Source: Eurosta solidaginis (lineage: Eukaryota; Arthropoda; Insecta; Diptera; Tephritidae). From it: DNA of 64,000 nucleotides. The position numbers and the translations under genes were made by a program. This document shows, piece after piece, positions 21,737 to 36,700 of this stretch; positions within the stretch are counted from its first letter, which is position 1; the number at the start of each line of letters is the position of its first letter. The stretch spans positions 286,785,693-286,849,692 of the forward strand of contig NC_090319.1 of assembly GCF_040869045.1 (NCBI RefSeq), written 5' to 3'. The notes below the pieces were generated by a model. It searched no databases, had not been told where the DNA came from, and was given only the letters and a program-made list of their open reading frames with translations.

Positions 21737-24700
21737 GTAAGTTTAATTTGTTTTAAGTAAAATTAAATATATGGTATTAGAAATTATACGCTCCTATTCA
21801 GGGACGGAAAATAATAATTATTTTTTTTTTTCGGAGTCGAAAAAGTCCTGGTCAAAAAATTGTCCTAGGTGAAAATGTTTGAGTTCCCAGGTATCCCTAT
21901 AGCAATATCATGTCGAATCATACATCCTTTTTATTTTTCGAACTTTTTCCATAAAAGTCCACATATAAAAGTAAAGTCTGTATTTTTATTTTTTGAGTCC
22001 GATAGAATTAGTTAAACTCAGACTTTTAAAAGTAAAAGTCCGGATAAGCCGTTTCTTTGTTATCAAGCCGGACTTTTATTTTGGCCTTAAAAGGAAAAGT
22101 CCGGATTTAACTTTTATTTCCGGACTTTTATTTTTAAAAGTCCGAGTTTAACTAGTGCTAACGGACTCAGGTAATAAAAATCCGAAAATATTTTTTGTCT
22201 TGATCCAAATATATTAAAAGTCCAAAATTAATAGTTTTGCAAGGAATTATATTATAAAAAATTTCGAAAAACAAAAAAAGTGCGATAATTCATTACCAAA
22301 GACGGATAAAGCGATGAAACTTTGTAGGTGGGTTGCCCTTATGACGCAGAATAGAAAATTAGTAAAAAGAAATTAGTTAAAAGAAGGTAATTTAAAATTT
22401 TTGTAAGCTGTAATTTGGCAGCTGAGTATGTAATGTTCGGTTACACCCGAACTTAGCCTTCCTTACTTGTTTTATGTATGTATGTGAATGTATATAAATA
22501 TGTAAGCAAGCACATTTTCCAAGAGCAGCGAATACCCTAAGGGTTGTTTGTAATGCCTAATGGTTAGTATCATGTGGTTATTTACACACATATTTATATA
22601 CGTTTGAAATTGGTAAGCTTAGGTCAGTCGCTTGAGTAATGTTGATTGATTACTTCTTCTTGTTTGTAGACTTTTTAATATTTGTTTACCTATGGTCATT
22701 AAGTTATTAGCTGACGTTCGCTATATTTTGATGTCAATATCCTTCTTTTCGTGGGTATGCTTGCGACATTCAAGGACCTTTTCTTGCACATAGTTTATGA
22801 TACACATTCATTTTAAATATTCCAACATTATTTTCACATCTACAGAAGTCAGCGTATGCTTTTATACTTTTACATACATAAATATGCTTTCATTCTTTTG
22901 AATGGGGCAAAAGTTGGGTTAAGCTGGTTGGTCAGTAAAAGCCGCAAATAGACTGAATGCGCTTGACGACCATACGGAAATACTTAATTAGGTGTTAGAA
23001 TTTAATTCAATTCCTCTTGGCAAGTACTAAAAGTTTTCTCGAACCCAGCTTAGTTTCAGCCTCGATATCTTGCAACTCTACTGCGGAGCTTTCAATTCGG
23101 AAGCGCAGTACACAAACACCGAAGATTCCTACATCTGATGTTACTTACGGAGCCTAACTTATGAACATCGTGCGTCCCAAGTCTTAACATTACTTGGATT
23201 GGCAAGTTGGTAGGAAAGGAGATATTATTATCAATCAATTGATTGTGCGCTCCACTTTTATATTTTAACTTCACATAAATATTTTTGCAATTTTTATGTC
23301 AAAATTTAAAAATCAAAGTTTAACAAGAATATGTCTTTATATAAAAACACATTTTTGGCTGATTTTTGTCCATTTATATAAAGGAAGTGCTTAAAATTTC
23401 TTTTGTTTTATTTTTATTATATTTAGCTTTTGAAGCAAGTGTAAAAAGCTTTGATTTCGGAAGAAATTATTTGTGTAAAATTATCCCCATAGGTGCTAGC
23501 AGAACCCCATTAGCCCCTGAAGCCTGATATCAAAACTCATACTTCCTGAATCTAGGCTTTAAGTTTAAACGTAAGCATCTATAAAAAATAGTACTAACAA
23601 ATAAATAAATAAATAAAAAAAAATTGCCAGGTTTCTTTTGTGATTTACTGAGTTTTCCACATAGTTCGCCAACACCAGAACGCAAATGTGTGAACCGTTC
23701 CTTACTAAAGCATAACTACCTTATATATTTTATTCATTATTCATTACCATCCACAAAATAATGCTGGAACTAAGAGCTTTGTGAATAAAACTAGGTTCAC
23801 AACGTTTGGTTGGTGAAAGAATTTCCTAGAAATGTGAAAATGTAATACCATGAAGTAAACTTTATTTTTATTTGTTCAACTTGAATTAAAAACAAGTCTT
23901 TACTATGTTTAGTATAGGAAGCTATGTAAACATCCTAAAATTTTATATTTTACAACGAATATGACACTCTTGTGAATAGCCGAATTGTTTGCAAACCAAT
24001 AAAATAAAACCCAAATGTGGTGCTTTTTTTGAGATTTGATCCTTTTTTCGATAAATTTTGGTCCCAAATGAAAACATAGTGTGGCAGCCGTGATCATCAA
24101 TTGTCTCCTTCGAGAGCAACTGCTCTCGGTTGATCAACAAAGTCGTATTTTGTAAACTTTATAACTTGCCCAAGAACAAAACCCACCAGCGTCATATTAT
24201 CTTTCGACACCCTGTGAATTATTTTCGAAGTACTTATGTAGTAGTCATTTTCATACGTATTAGGCCATCTCTTTTGTGGTATCTTAATGAAATTTGGTAT
24301 GTAGGTTCCTGGGCACTCATCTCAGATCACTATTTTAAATGAACGAAATCGTACTATAACCACGCCCACTTTTTCGATATCGAAAATTTCGAAAAACCGA
24401 AAAAGTGCTATAATTCATTACTAAAGACGGATAAAGCGACCTTGTGACGCAGAATAGAAAAATTAATAAAATTCTGGACAATGGGCGTGGCACCGCTCCT
24501 TTTTAGAAGAAGGTAATTTAAAAGTTTTGCAAGTTGTAATTTGTCAGTCGTCGAAAATATCATGATGAAGTTTGGAAGGAACGTTACTCCTATTACTATA
24601 TGTGTTCTAAATAAAAACTAGCAAAATCGGATGACGAACGCGCCCATTTATAAATAAAATTAAAAGTCAAATTTTAACAAAAAATTTTATATATAAATTT

Positions 24701-27700
24701 CAAAATGGTCGTAGCTCCGCCCTTTTTCATTTAATTTGTCTAGAATATATTTATTGCCATAAGTCGAACAAAAGTTTACCAATCCTTGTGAAATTTGGTA
24801 AGGGTATCGCTTCTATGACGATAACTGTTTTCGGTGAAAATGGGCGAAATCGTTTGAATCCACGCCCAGTGTTTATACACAGTCAAGCGTCTGTCTTTCC
24901 GCTCGGCCGTTAACACGATAACTTGAGCAAAAATCTATATATCTTTACTAAACTTAGTTCACGTACCTGCACTCACTTTATCTTGGTATTAAAAATGGGC
25001 GAAATCCGACTATGACCACGCCCACATTTTCGATATCGAAAATTTCGAAAAATGAAAAAATGCCACATTCTATACCAAATACGAAAAGAGGGATGAAACG
25101 TGGTGATTGGATTGGTTTTTTGACGCAAAATATAACTTTAGAAAAAATAATATAATGTAAAATGGGTGTGACACCTACCACATTAAGTAGAAGAAAATGA
25201 AAAAGTTCTGCAGGGCGAAATCAAAAGCCTTTGCAATCATGGCAGGAATGCTCTTCGTGGTTTTGCATACATAAATAAAGTAGCGGTATCCGACAGATGA
25301 TGTTCTGAGTCACCCTGGTCCACATTTTGGCCGATATCTCGAAAACGTCTTCACATATACAACTAAGAGCCACCCCCTTTTAAATAATCATTAACACCTT
25401 TCATTTGATACGCATATCGTACAAACACATTATAGAGTCACCCCTGGTCCACCTTTATGGCGATATCTCGAAATGGCGTCCACCTATAGAACAAAACCCA
25501 CTCCCTTTTAAAATAATCTTTAATACCTTTCATTTGATTACAGGGTTACCCTAGGTTCATTTTCCCACATTGTGATTTTCCCTTATATCACAAAGGATGA
25601 AGGAAAATCGTTCCAAAAACGTCACCCTTGGTCTACAATCGATTCGATATTTCCCAAACGTAAGCGATATGGAATTAAAAACCACTTATAAACCATCTAC
25701 GAAGCCCTACGAAACAAACGCAGCTAAGCTCTCAGCTGAGTACGTAATATTCAGTTACACCCGAAGTTAGCCTTCCTTACTTGTTATGTGTAAAATTGTT
25801 TGTTGTACAAATATAACTTGTATGTAAAGGAATGAATGCATTACATAAAAGGGTTGAGATAAGGTCAATAATATTTGAGAGATAATGAAGCTGTATAATG
25901 TGTAATTTTCTCAAATACAATTTACCTTATCTCTAACTCATTTGCCCATTTATCAAGTACATTTGAACTTGTCTCAAGTAAATTTGTCCGTTTCTCAAAA
26001 ACATTTACACTTTTCCAAAGTACATTTGCCTATTTCTCAAACATATTTGATCTTTTCTCAAACGCAGTATCCTTTTCTCAAAAACAGTTGGAAAAGGTGT
26101 AGAACTTGCGAACTGCAAAACCTCTTTTATGTAAAGGGGGCATTTTCTCTTAAAAAGAAAAGTAAACACTGTTCCAAACATTTCCACACCCTAATAATCC
26201 CATATATCTATACAAGCAAATTGTTGGCATTTCATCGTAACTTTTCGTCGCAGCATGCCTTGTTAAGCTGTCATCGGCAGGTGTAACGGCACTTTGCAAA
26301 TTAATTGGCACACAATAATTATTGAATTTTGCAAATATTTTCCAGACCACGAGATTTGATTGTTTCATTCTGGGAACTGAGTTACTGCGCTAGATCAGAA
26401 AAATGGGTGGATGTCATAGGAATAGTTTACAAAACAAGTATAATATCAATATGGCTACGCGTTTTAGCAGAGTTTTGACAAGTTTTAAAGTTCAATTTGG
26501 CTACGCATAGGGTCGGCTATCTTCAGCTGGTGATAGAAAAAGATACGAGATGAGAACTCGATAGTCACTTTACAAATGAAGTGATATTTTCTATTTATTA
26601 TTTTGACGTCTATGCTGAAGATATCACACTTGTCTTATCCACAATGGTTATAGGAGTGCTGAAGCGCCACGGATCCCCATATTGTGTATGAGCTCGCTAA
26701 AACTACTGAAAGGTGTGATGTCTGGAACCTCCCTATTTTAAGCCTCTATATAATGATAGTCACAGAGAGTATTTGGAAGCGGAGGCTATATGCCTCATAA
26801 GAGATTTAGGCCCAGTTTATCTTCCAATTTGCGTCTTCATTCTTTTAACTTTTCCTAACAATTGGCGGGATGGGAGCTACATGTTTTATGTCGATTCCAG
26901 AAGGCATCTGAAAAGCAGATGAGTAGTCCCTCAGAAGCTTTTCATGGCAGAAATACACTCGGAGTGCTTGTCAAATCACTTTCGCTTTGAAAAACTGTTT
27001 TCTAATTGAAAAAACTTGTTTCTAAACTTTTGCACCCCCACACCATGGCGACCGCAGTCATACAATCTTAATTTTTTGAACAAATTACCTTACCTACATT
27101 TTTATTCCGCTTCCGACTGGCATCTCTTTGTTTGCTTTTCATGGCAGATACCTACTTGAAGGACTTGCCAAAACACTACAAAGAGCTACCGTTTGAGAAA
27201 ATTTTCGAAAGCATATATGAGTTATCCCGAGACTTGAGTTGGAGTTAGGCCAGCACCAACACACCAAGACGGTCGTGCCTTACCACGGATATATTCTAAG
27301 CTCCTTAACTCCATGTCTACATAGCTAATCAACGGGGCTCGTTGTTGTGCACAATTAATATTAGTGTGTGCCTCTGCTTCTGAATGGAAATTGAGTTAGC
27401 TATAGCCTTACTTAGCTCTTGTTTCCGTATGACTGGGTGAGGGTATGTGAGATTGATTCTTGCTTAGGGCACGTAAATTACTTGGCTTATTTTGCCGGGT
27501 AAAGGTTTAGTATTATGCTAGGGGTTGTAGACTAGAAATCCTAGAGCATGACTGAGACATGAAAACTGAGCACCAATGTACACAGCGCGTTTTTGAATTA
27601 CCTATAATTTGCTCTCCATGTAGTTTTGAGATATTTGGTTTAAGGTTTCACTGTCAGTTTAGTGTTTTGGATGGGCTATCAATAGTGACTTATGGATATT

Positions 27701-30700
27701 ACTTCCTTTTTTCCCAGTAGTATATCACTTATAGCCCATTGGCCCATGGTATGGTGGTAGCGTGCAGTAGAACCAACACATAGAAATTTTTTGTGTAATG
27801 AAGCAATGAATTCCGACAATGAGCCTTATTTTCTAAATACCACTATTCTACGTGTGCTTATCGTTTAGTCCCGAAACCGCCTCTTTTTTTACCAGAGTAC
27901 AGTTTGTTACATCAATTTAAATGTTAACGGCACTTTTGCTAAATCCAATGAAGTACTGGTTCTGTGTTTGTAATGAGGCTTTGCAGAGAAATATATTCTT
28001 AATTAGCACAAAACTTAATGACCACACCACCTTAAGTTGTACAATTCTGCTTAAAGCTTTTCTTCTATTCATTTCACTTTGCTTTCTCCTTAATTATTTA
28101 TTGATATACAATTACAACGAAATGTATGATTGATACTTTTATTGAACGATATAGACATAAATACGTAAACATCATAAGTACAATAAAAACAAAAATATGA
28201 TTAATAAAATAATGGTTGGAGTTTAATTCCTTAGAGCTTTACATAACGCATGTATGCTTTTAACGTCCCATCAATATTGATTAAGATGAAACGATGGCCT
28301 TAATAAATATAAATTCTCGCTTATCATCAATGCATAATTATGCCTGAAATTGGCATGGGAAATGAAGGATGGTCATAGAGTACATTATTGCAGTTATTCT
28401 TGGCGTTTTTTTTTTTTTTTTTGTTTTGTTTACTGCAAATTTTAATTCTATTTTCTTTTGATTTTAATTCCCTTTTTTCATTATATTGACTAGACAATTA
28501 ATTAGTTTATAGATTAGAGTATTTAGACGAGGTGTTTATAAATTAATCAATTTCAACTGAATAAAGTAATCAAAATAAATTGGAAAATATATATGTATGT
28601 ATAAAATTTACATCAAATCAATCGGAGTATTTATCACAAACTAGCGTACCCGGCAGATGTTGTACTGCCAGAAAATATGTTTGGCTTCATTCAAAAATTG
28701 ATCCCTACTTCCCCTCTTCTCTCTTTATAACACTTTCGTCTTCTTGTTACTTCTTGTATCATCTTAGTATCATCTTATTCTTTTCCATGCCTTTTTCTAT
28801 ATCTATCCCTGCGTTTCCCACTTCCATTTACCCTCAGACTCGCACTCTCACTTCCATTCCCACTCCAACTCCCACTCTCCAGAACTTCTGCTGCTTTCTT
28901 CAACGCTACAATTTCCGCCTGAAAAACACTGCCGTTGCAGTTGTTAACGCTATATTCTTTTGGCCATTAGGATGTGCATTATGTTATGTTTATCATTGAT
29001 AATTTGCATACCCCTCCAGTTTTTTGGTTCACCAAAACATCCATAGTAAAGTATATGCTTGGCAATAACATCCTCTTGCATGCATTTAAAACCGCGGGTG
29101 CTCGCTACGCTCTCTCTTTCACATGGAGTTGCCATGACAACCTACTGTCTGGTATAACCCAACAGTTTGCTTTAAAATTTACCGAGAAATACAACAATCA
29201 AAAATGTTTAGTAACATTAATTACTACCATCGTAACATCGTCTTCTCGCCAGAAATTACGCAGCCCCCCAATTCCCCCAAAACTTTTCCTTGAAATGTGA
29301 GGTCGTAGCGTTCCTTTACTTCATATACGATGATATTTTTCTATATCCTACTTCTGTTCATTTCTGTGAAAACGAAATGGTATATTAAGTTTGGTTCGAG
29401 TATCGAAAATTGTACGTCCTTAAAGGAGATTCGATAGCCACACCAAAAATTACACCAAAATGATCAGTATGACGCGCTAAGTTGATTTAGCCATGTCAGT
29501 CTATCTATCTGCTTAGCTGTCTATTTGAAGGAAAACTAGTCCCTCAATTTTTGAGATATGTTCATGAAATTTGACAAGTAGGCGTATTTGGATGTCCGAT
29601 TAATTATTGGTCGGAAACGACCGAATCGGACCACTATAGCTTATATGTATATTCCATGTAACCGATTTTTCGTAATTTCTTCCCCATTTTAACAGCTAGA
29701 ATCATGAAATTTGACAGGATGCTTAAACGTATTAGGCATACATGTTTGTCTGAAAGAAGTAAGGGTGTCCAAGTTTGTGTGTAACCGAACATTATATACT
29801 CAACGTGAGTTTCAGTTGTACATTTCATTTCATATAAATTACTTTTCTACATAACACCTGGCACCACCAATTTTAAACAAAATGTCTCTTAATTTCCCCT
29901 TATAATAAAACTTAGTAAGTGAAATATCATTGATACAAAAATATTTTTCGCTAAGATATAGCTTATTATTCTACTCATAAATTTAACTTGTTTCCTATTT
30001 CTTGTCATAGTTCCACTTGGGAAAAGAAAGAGAATTGATATAAAGCTCTTCTTTGCAAAGATATAGCAGATTTTATTCGTCCACGACCCCTTTCAAAATC
30101 TTTTATATAAAAGTAGGCGTTGTCCGACCGTTTCGTGACCGATTTCGTAAATTAAAAAAAAAATCAAAATCAATTTTTTTTTCTATGCTAATGATTTTGA
30201 TGTATATAAGTAATGAATTTTTCGAATTTCATCAGATTATTGTTCAGCTCCATTTTTCGGCACAGCCGGAAACAGTTCGGATGGGACCTTACTCGTTCAA
30301 CTATGACTTCTTCATTTCATACTCATTTTCCTTCAATTTTCACTTTCATATTTCCTTTTTATATCAGTTTCTTCTTCTCCGTTTATATCTATGCTTTTTA
30401 GCCCCAACATCCTAAGTATTCAATTTTATTATTCTGATTTGATTTATGTTCACTCACTCAACATTTCTATTTTGTCTAAATGTGATCGTATCAATTCTAC
30501 TAAGCAGCCAGAATTTACGCTTCTAATTAACATCGCTGGATTTTTCCTTACCGTATGCAAAAATAGTTACACATTGCAAAATCATTTTAAGTTCTCCAAG
30601 GTCCGCCTCGTCAGATTTTGGCTGTGCGATCTTTTTATACTCAGCTGAGCAGAGCTCACAGAGTATATTAATTTTGTTCGCATAACGTTAATCCGTAACG

Positions 30701-33700
30701 GCATAAACTAATCGAGATAGATATAGACTTCTATATATCAAAATGATCTGGGCGAAAAAAGAAATTAATTTAGCCATGTCCGTCCGTCCGTCCGTCTGTC
30801 CGTTAACACGATAGCTTGAGTAAATTTTGATGTATCTTGATGAAATTTGGTACGTATGTTCCTGGGTACCCATCTCAAATCGCTACATAAAATGAACGAA
30901 ATCGGACTATAACCACGCCCACTTTTTCGATATCGAAAATTTCGAAAAACCGAAAAAGTGCGATAATTCATTACCAAAGACGGATAAAGCGATGAAACTT
31001 GGTAGGTGGGTTGACCTTATGACGCAGAATAGAAATTAGTAAAATTTGGGACAATGGGCGTGGCACCGCCCACTTTTAAAAGAAGGTAATTTAAAAGTTT
31101 TTCAAGCTGTAACTTGGCAGTCGTTAAAGATAGCATGATATAATTTGGCAGGAACGTTACGGCAAAATCGGATGACGAACACGCCCACTTTCAAAAAAAA
31201 AATTTTAAATCAAATTTTAACCAAAAATTTAATATCTATATAAGTAAATTATGTCAACATTCAACTCCAGTAATGATATCGTGCAATAAAATACAAAAAT
31301 AAAATAAAGTTTCAAAATGGGCGTGGCTCCGCCCTTTTTTATTTAATTTCTCTAGAATACTTTTAATGTCATATGTCGAACAAAAACTTACAAATCCTTG
31401 TGAAATTTGGTAGGGGCATAGATTCTATGACGATAACTGTTTTCTGTGCAAATGGGCGAATACGGTTGAAGCCACGCCCAGTTTTTATACACAGTCGACA
31501 GTCTGTCCTTCCGCTCGGACGTTAACACGATAACTTGAGCAAAAATCGATATATCTTTACTAAACTTAGTTCACGTACTTATCTGAACTCTCTATATCTT
31601 GATATAAAAAATGACCGAAATCCGACTATGACCACGCCCACTTTTTCGATATCGAAAAAAGAAAAAGATGCTATAATTCTATACTAAATATGAAAAAAGG
31701 GATGAAGAATGGTAATTGGATTGGTCTATTGACGCAAAATATAACTTTAGAAAAAACTTTGTAAAATGCTTGGGATACCTACCATATTAATCAGAAGAAA
31801 ATGAAAAAGTTCTACAGGGCGAAATCAAAAGACATTGGAATCTTGGCAGGAATACTGTTCGTGGTATTACATATATAAATTAATTAGCGGTACCCGACAG
31901 ATGATGCTCTAGGTCACCCTGGTCCACATTTTGGTCGATATCTCGAAAATGCCTTCACAAATACAACTAAGGCCCACTCATTTTTAAATAATAATTAACA
32001 CCTTTTATTTCATACCCATATCGTACAAACGCATTCTAGAGTCACCCCTGGTCTACCTTTATGGCGATATCTCGAAGAGGCGTCCACCTATAGAACTAAG
32101 ACCCACTCCCTTTAAAAATACCCTTTAATACCTTCCGTTTGATACCCATGTCATACAAACACATTCCAGGGTTACCCTAGGTTCATTTTCCTACATGGTG
32201 GTTTCCCCTTATTTTGTCTCCAAAGCTCTCAGCTGAGTATGTAATGTTCGGTTACACCCGAACTTAGACCCCTTTACTTGTTTATTTATCTGCCTATTAC
32301 CAGCAACCGATTACGCTTTGTTATGCATAATCAAATAAGCAATATATATTTCGCGCACAAACCTGTAGAGCTATTACTTAGCAACTTTTGTCATTTTGTT
32401 TTTATTTTATCTTTATTTCTCTTACAGCTTCCCGACAGCGGTTTGACACATTTACCAGAACGCATTTTGCTCTTTCGTCATGATTACAACAGTCCAAATG
32501 TATTACACATCATTAACTCAGCAGCGGAAGTCGTCGATGAGACGTTAGTGGAAATTGTATTGACAGCCAATCGTAAGTGAGACCTTATGTCGCTCATTTA
32601 AATAAAAACTATAAAAGTTTCAACATTGTTCAAGTTCAGTGATTGACATGTTTCCTTATCTTTGTTTTGCTATTCCTGCACACACAGCCATCCTATATCC
32701 CACAACGGAAATGCTAACATTAAAGCCGCATACGCTCAACGTACATTCGTACAAAGCGCCAACATTTTGTGATTTTTGTGGTGAAATGCTATTTGGTTTG
32801 GTGCGTCAAGGACTCAAATGCGATGGTAAGTGGGAGTATATGTGTTGATCAAAATAAAAATAATGATAGAATTCACTTATTGCAATTCTTCTTCTGTGTT
32901 ATTACAGGTTGCGGTCAAAACTATCATAAACGCTGCGTTGTAAAAATACCAAACAATTGCACACGCGCCAATGATCCAAGCTCAAGGCGTTCATCGGCTC
33001 TACAGCCGCCACGAAGTCCTTCCGGTGGCTCAACACAATCGTTGGTATCGAATGAGGATCAGGCGCGAAATGATGGCGGTAACTCATTGGTAAAACGAAT
33101 GTCGGATTTGATGAGTGATATTATTAAGAATTAAAGCTAAATAGAGGGCGCTGTGAAAAATTGAAATTAGATGTTCTTCCTTTTATAACGAAAATAAGTG
33201 TACTTAAGAAATTAGTTTAGACATTTACTGAGGCATATAACAATTAATCACAACATTCCATGAACTTTTAAGATTAGTACGCACCCCATATCAAAATCTA
33301 ATAGACATTTCTTAAATGACCGAAGTTTGTGGAGCAACTAAATCATTGTGAGCTTCCACAATTTACAAATATTTGAGAAAACGTTCACAATAATTAAGAG
33401 CCCCAATCAACTGTTAAATCGTTGTTCGATTACCTAAATCATTAACTCAATAGGGGTTGAGAAACATTTTTGTAAACGACTGGAATATTATCCCATTTAC
33501 ATATTTTAAAAGGTTGCCTAACTGTTTGCTTATATTTTCTTTATTAAATAGATTTAAAAAATAAATAATATTATGCAGTCTATTGTTTTAAAGACACATT
33601 TAAAAGAAAAATGGGTTTGAAACACATTTGAGCAATTCATGTTAGTTCAATTTATTTACCACGAGCAAACAAACAAACCTTTTTTCCATTCTCTGGCCAT

Positions 33701-36700
33701 TCGTGACAATTGTTCCCCACTTCATATTACACTGGTAGTTGTGGTAATGAAGGAATTAAAAGATTCTAAAGTTTTAGGAATTCACAAGGCATATACATTA
33801 GACTGGGTCGATTTATTAACCGATATCGCGCCATCGATGGGCTAAGGAAAAAAAGTTCCACTACGCATACCCAAAAATATTATTTTCGAGCCTGCGAAAT
33901 TTCATTTGTTTGACTTTTTTCGACATTGATTTTTAAGGTTTTTTTCACTTGATTGCAAAATTTTCATATTTTTCTTCTCAGTATTTTTTTTTTTTTTTTC
34001 AAAAAACTGTTATCGACAACGTTTTTAGCGGAAATATTTGGGTCAGACAGGGTATACATATGACAATTTTTTTAGTAGGTCATGAAAAAAACTTTAAAAA
34101 TAAAGTCGAAAAAAAGTAAAAAAAATTAAATTCGCAAGCTCGAAAATTATTTTTGTTGGGTATGCGTAGTGGACCTACAAATCGACCCACCCTAATATAC
34201 ATAGCTATCGATGATACAAAGAAAATCGTGACTCAATTATAGGAGGTTTGCCCAGTAGACAAAATTGTTTACAATTGCAGCTCTTTTTTCTCCAAATCGA
34301 ATTGACATCCATAAACTGTGTTGCTTCTTGCAAATTTATGAAAAGTAGTAGCAGTAGAAATAAGAAATTTCAATTGCAGCTAAGTATCGAACTGCATAAT
34401 TTCGTAGTATTATTTTTGATTTTATGGTTAAAAATAAATAAATGTAAGGCGCGGTAACCTCCGAAGAGATTTTAGGCTGAGCTTATTTTCCAATTTGCGT
34501 CGTGTTTCATTTCATTTTTCCTACAACCTGGTGGGACGGGACCTATATGTTGTATGCCGGCTCGGAACGGCATCTGCAAGGCAGATGAGTTTTCAATGAA
34601 AAGCTTCCCATGGCAAAACTGCACTCGCAGTGCTTGCCAAATTACTGCAGAGGAGTGTCTACGCTTAAAAAAACATTCTTCTAATTGAAAAAAAAAAAAC
34701 TTGTTTCTAGAATTTTGATGTTGTGTGAATTCAAAATCTTCGGTGTTGTATGCGGAGCATGCTACCACCACACCACGGTCATGACCATGTTATACTGTAT
34801 AATTCTTGCAAGTTTCTGGAAACCCACAAACCTACGAAACCAAGTTTACATTTAGGATACTCTTGCTGCGATCGTGTATTCAACCTAGCAGAATATCTAT
34901 ATAGTTTATAATGTCAAAACGTATCTAAATAAAAAACGTATCTAAAACAAAAAATAAAATATCAAAAAAGTTAATAAAATCATCATCTCAAATATTTAAA
35001 GGTTTTGGAATTGGCTATGGTATGGTTATGGTTAAGGCGTTATGATATGGTACCATTGACCAATGTAATTTATTGCCATAACGTTATTTGCATCAGCTAT
35101 TTTATATGGATATGGATATGGCAAGTTTCCAGGGTCTTAATCCGTTCATTGAGCTCTTCTGTCAAAGTCGAAGTCTGAGAAAATTTGCAATTTTTTCCTT
35201 TTTGGTAGGGTTTTATTATTTTCAAAAGACAAAAATAATATAACTCTTTCTTATTTCATGAAATATTTATTTAAAATTTTATAATTTTTCCAAAACCTAT
35301 TGATATTTACAAAGTTACTATCACTTCTAATATACCACTTTCTGCTACATTTTTCTCAGAAAGGGATTTAATTATTCCCTTTTTTTCTGTCGTAAAATCA
35401 ACCCGTATCGATTTTATAAATTCGGGAGTGTCAAAGCTCTGCTGTCAACAAATGAACAAACCTTTAGTAAGTTTGTGACGTAAGTAAGTGGGCTTGACGC
35501 AACAAAACCAGACAGGTGAAGTCATTAGTAAAACAACAAAAATTTGATGGCTCTCATAATCCGGTATGATTTTTCAGAAAAACCGGCGATCGTCACTTCT
35601 ATTGAACAGGCTCCAGATATTTTTACTTTTCAATTAGGAAAGCATTTCAAAGAATTACATTTCGTAGTAACTTCAAGATCTGGTTTAGAATATTTTCAAA
35701 AATTCCGTTGTACGTTTTTTAAAATTGTTATATTTAAATATACATTTCACATAATAAATAAAAATAAATATGATTTAAAAAATAGTTTATGTTGTCTTTT
35801 ATTTTGTTTATTTTATTTTTGAAATTGTAAATACTCTACTCCAGATTATACGAGTTAATATTCCAACCCTGTTCTCATTCTATTTAGGACTGTCACAATA
35901 ATCTCTTATATCGCCTATCAGTAAATCCCAGAACTTCGAAGAAAGCCTCCCTCCCCCCCCCCACCCCCGCTTTTTTCTTTAATTCGGCTATAGATTACCC
36001 TACCTCATGAATTTTTCCAAACATGCCCTATTTCAGCTCAAAAAATCACTGATGCTGAAAAAGGCTTTTTGTATACAAAGTCTGAGATCGGGCTTTCTTC
36101 ACATTCTTAAGCCAAATTATGGAATATAGCGTTTTGAACAAAACATCTGAGGTAGGACTTTTTTTAAACAAATTCGGATTATAACAAAAGTTACAGAAGT
36201 CAGTGCCTCTTAGAGATTAAGGTCGAAATTGGTTTACATTCCAATCAAAGCCAACTTCGAAAAGAACGATCATTTTTTAAATGTAGAACAAGCAATATTT
36301 TCTGCAAATAAATACAAGGCGCGATATTCCCTCCGAATAGATTCAGGCCGATCTTCTCTTCCAATTTGCATCATGCTCCTTCTAATATTTCCTAAGAATT
36401 GAAAACATGGTTTACGCCGACTCAGAAGCTTTTCATGACAAAAATACAGTCGGAGGGGCGACCCCACTTAGGAAAACTTAAAAAAAAACATGTTTATAAA
36501 TTTTATGATTGCCTGGGAGTTGAACCCAAGATCTTCGGTGTGATGGGCAAAGTACGCTACCGGCGGCCGCCGTGGTTCTGAAAAACGAAGCTGTCTTCGG
36601 CTGTGCCCGAATTTTATACCTTTAATGAATGCAACTAGAAAGAAAGTAGCTTAGAAAGCGTCAAACCTCGTATTTCAATGCTGAGTTCAGTTAAAAATTT

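Noticed and set aside
26590..26690. Short frame reading [12 protein letters not shown], like an RT YADD box
   Set aside because: Only one motif-length match with the key residue changed and no flanking RT blocks; too weak to call.
28580..28999. 139-codon frame rich in Ser/Pro/Thr
   Set aside because: Follows a C/T-rich repeat; the composition explains the lack of stops and no splice or gene context exists.
35544..35822. 92-codon open frame in PKD intron 4
   Set aside because: No recognised domain; the second half is low-complexity Phe/Lys/Asn typical of AT-rich noncoding sequence; no splice sites or repeat relatives were found to support it.
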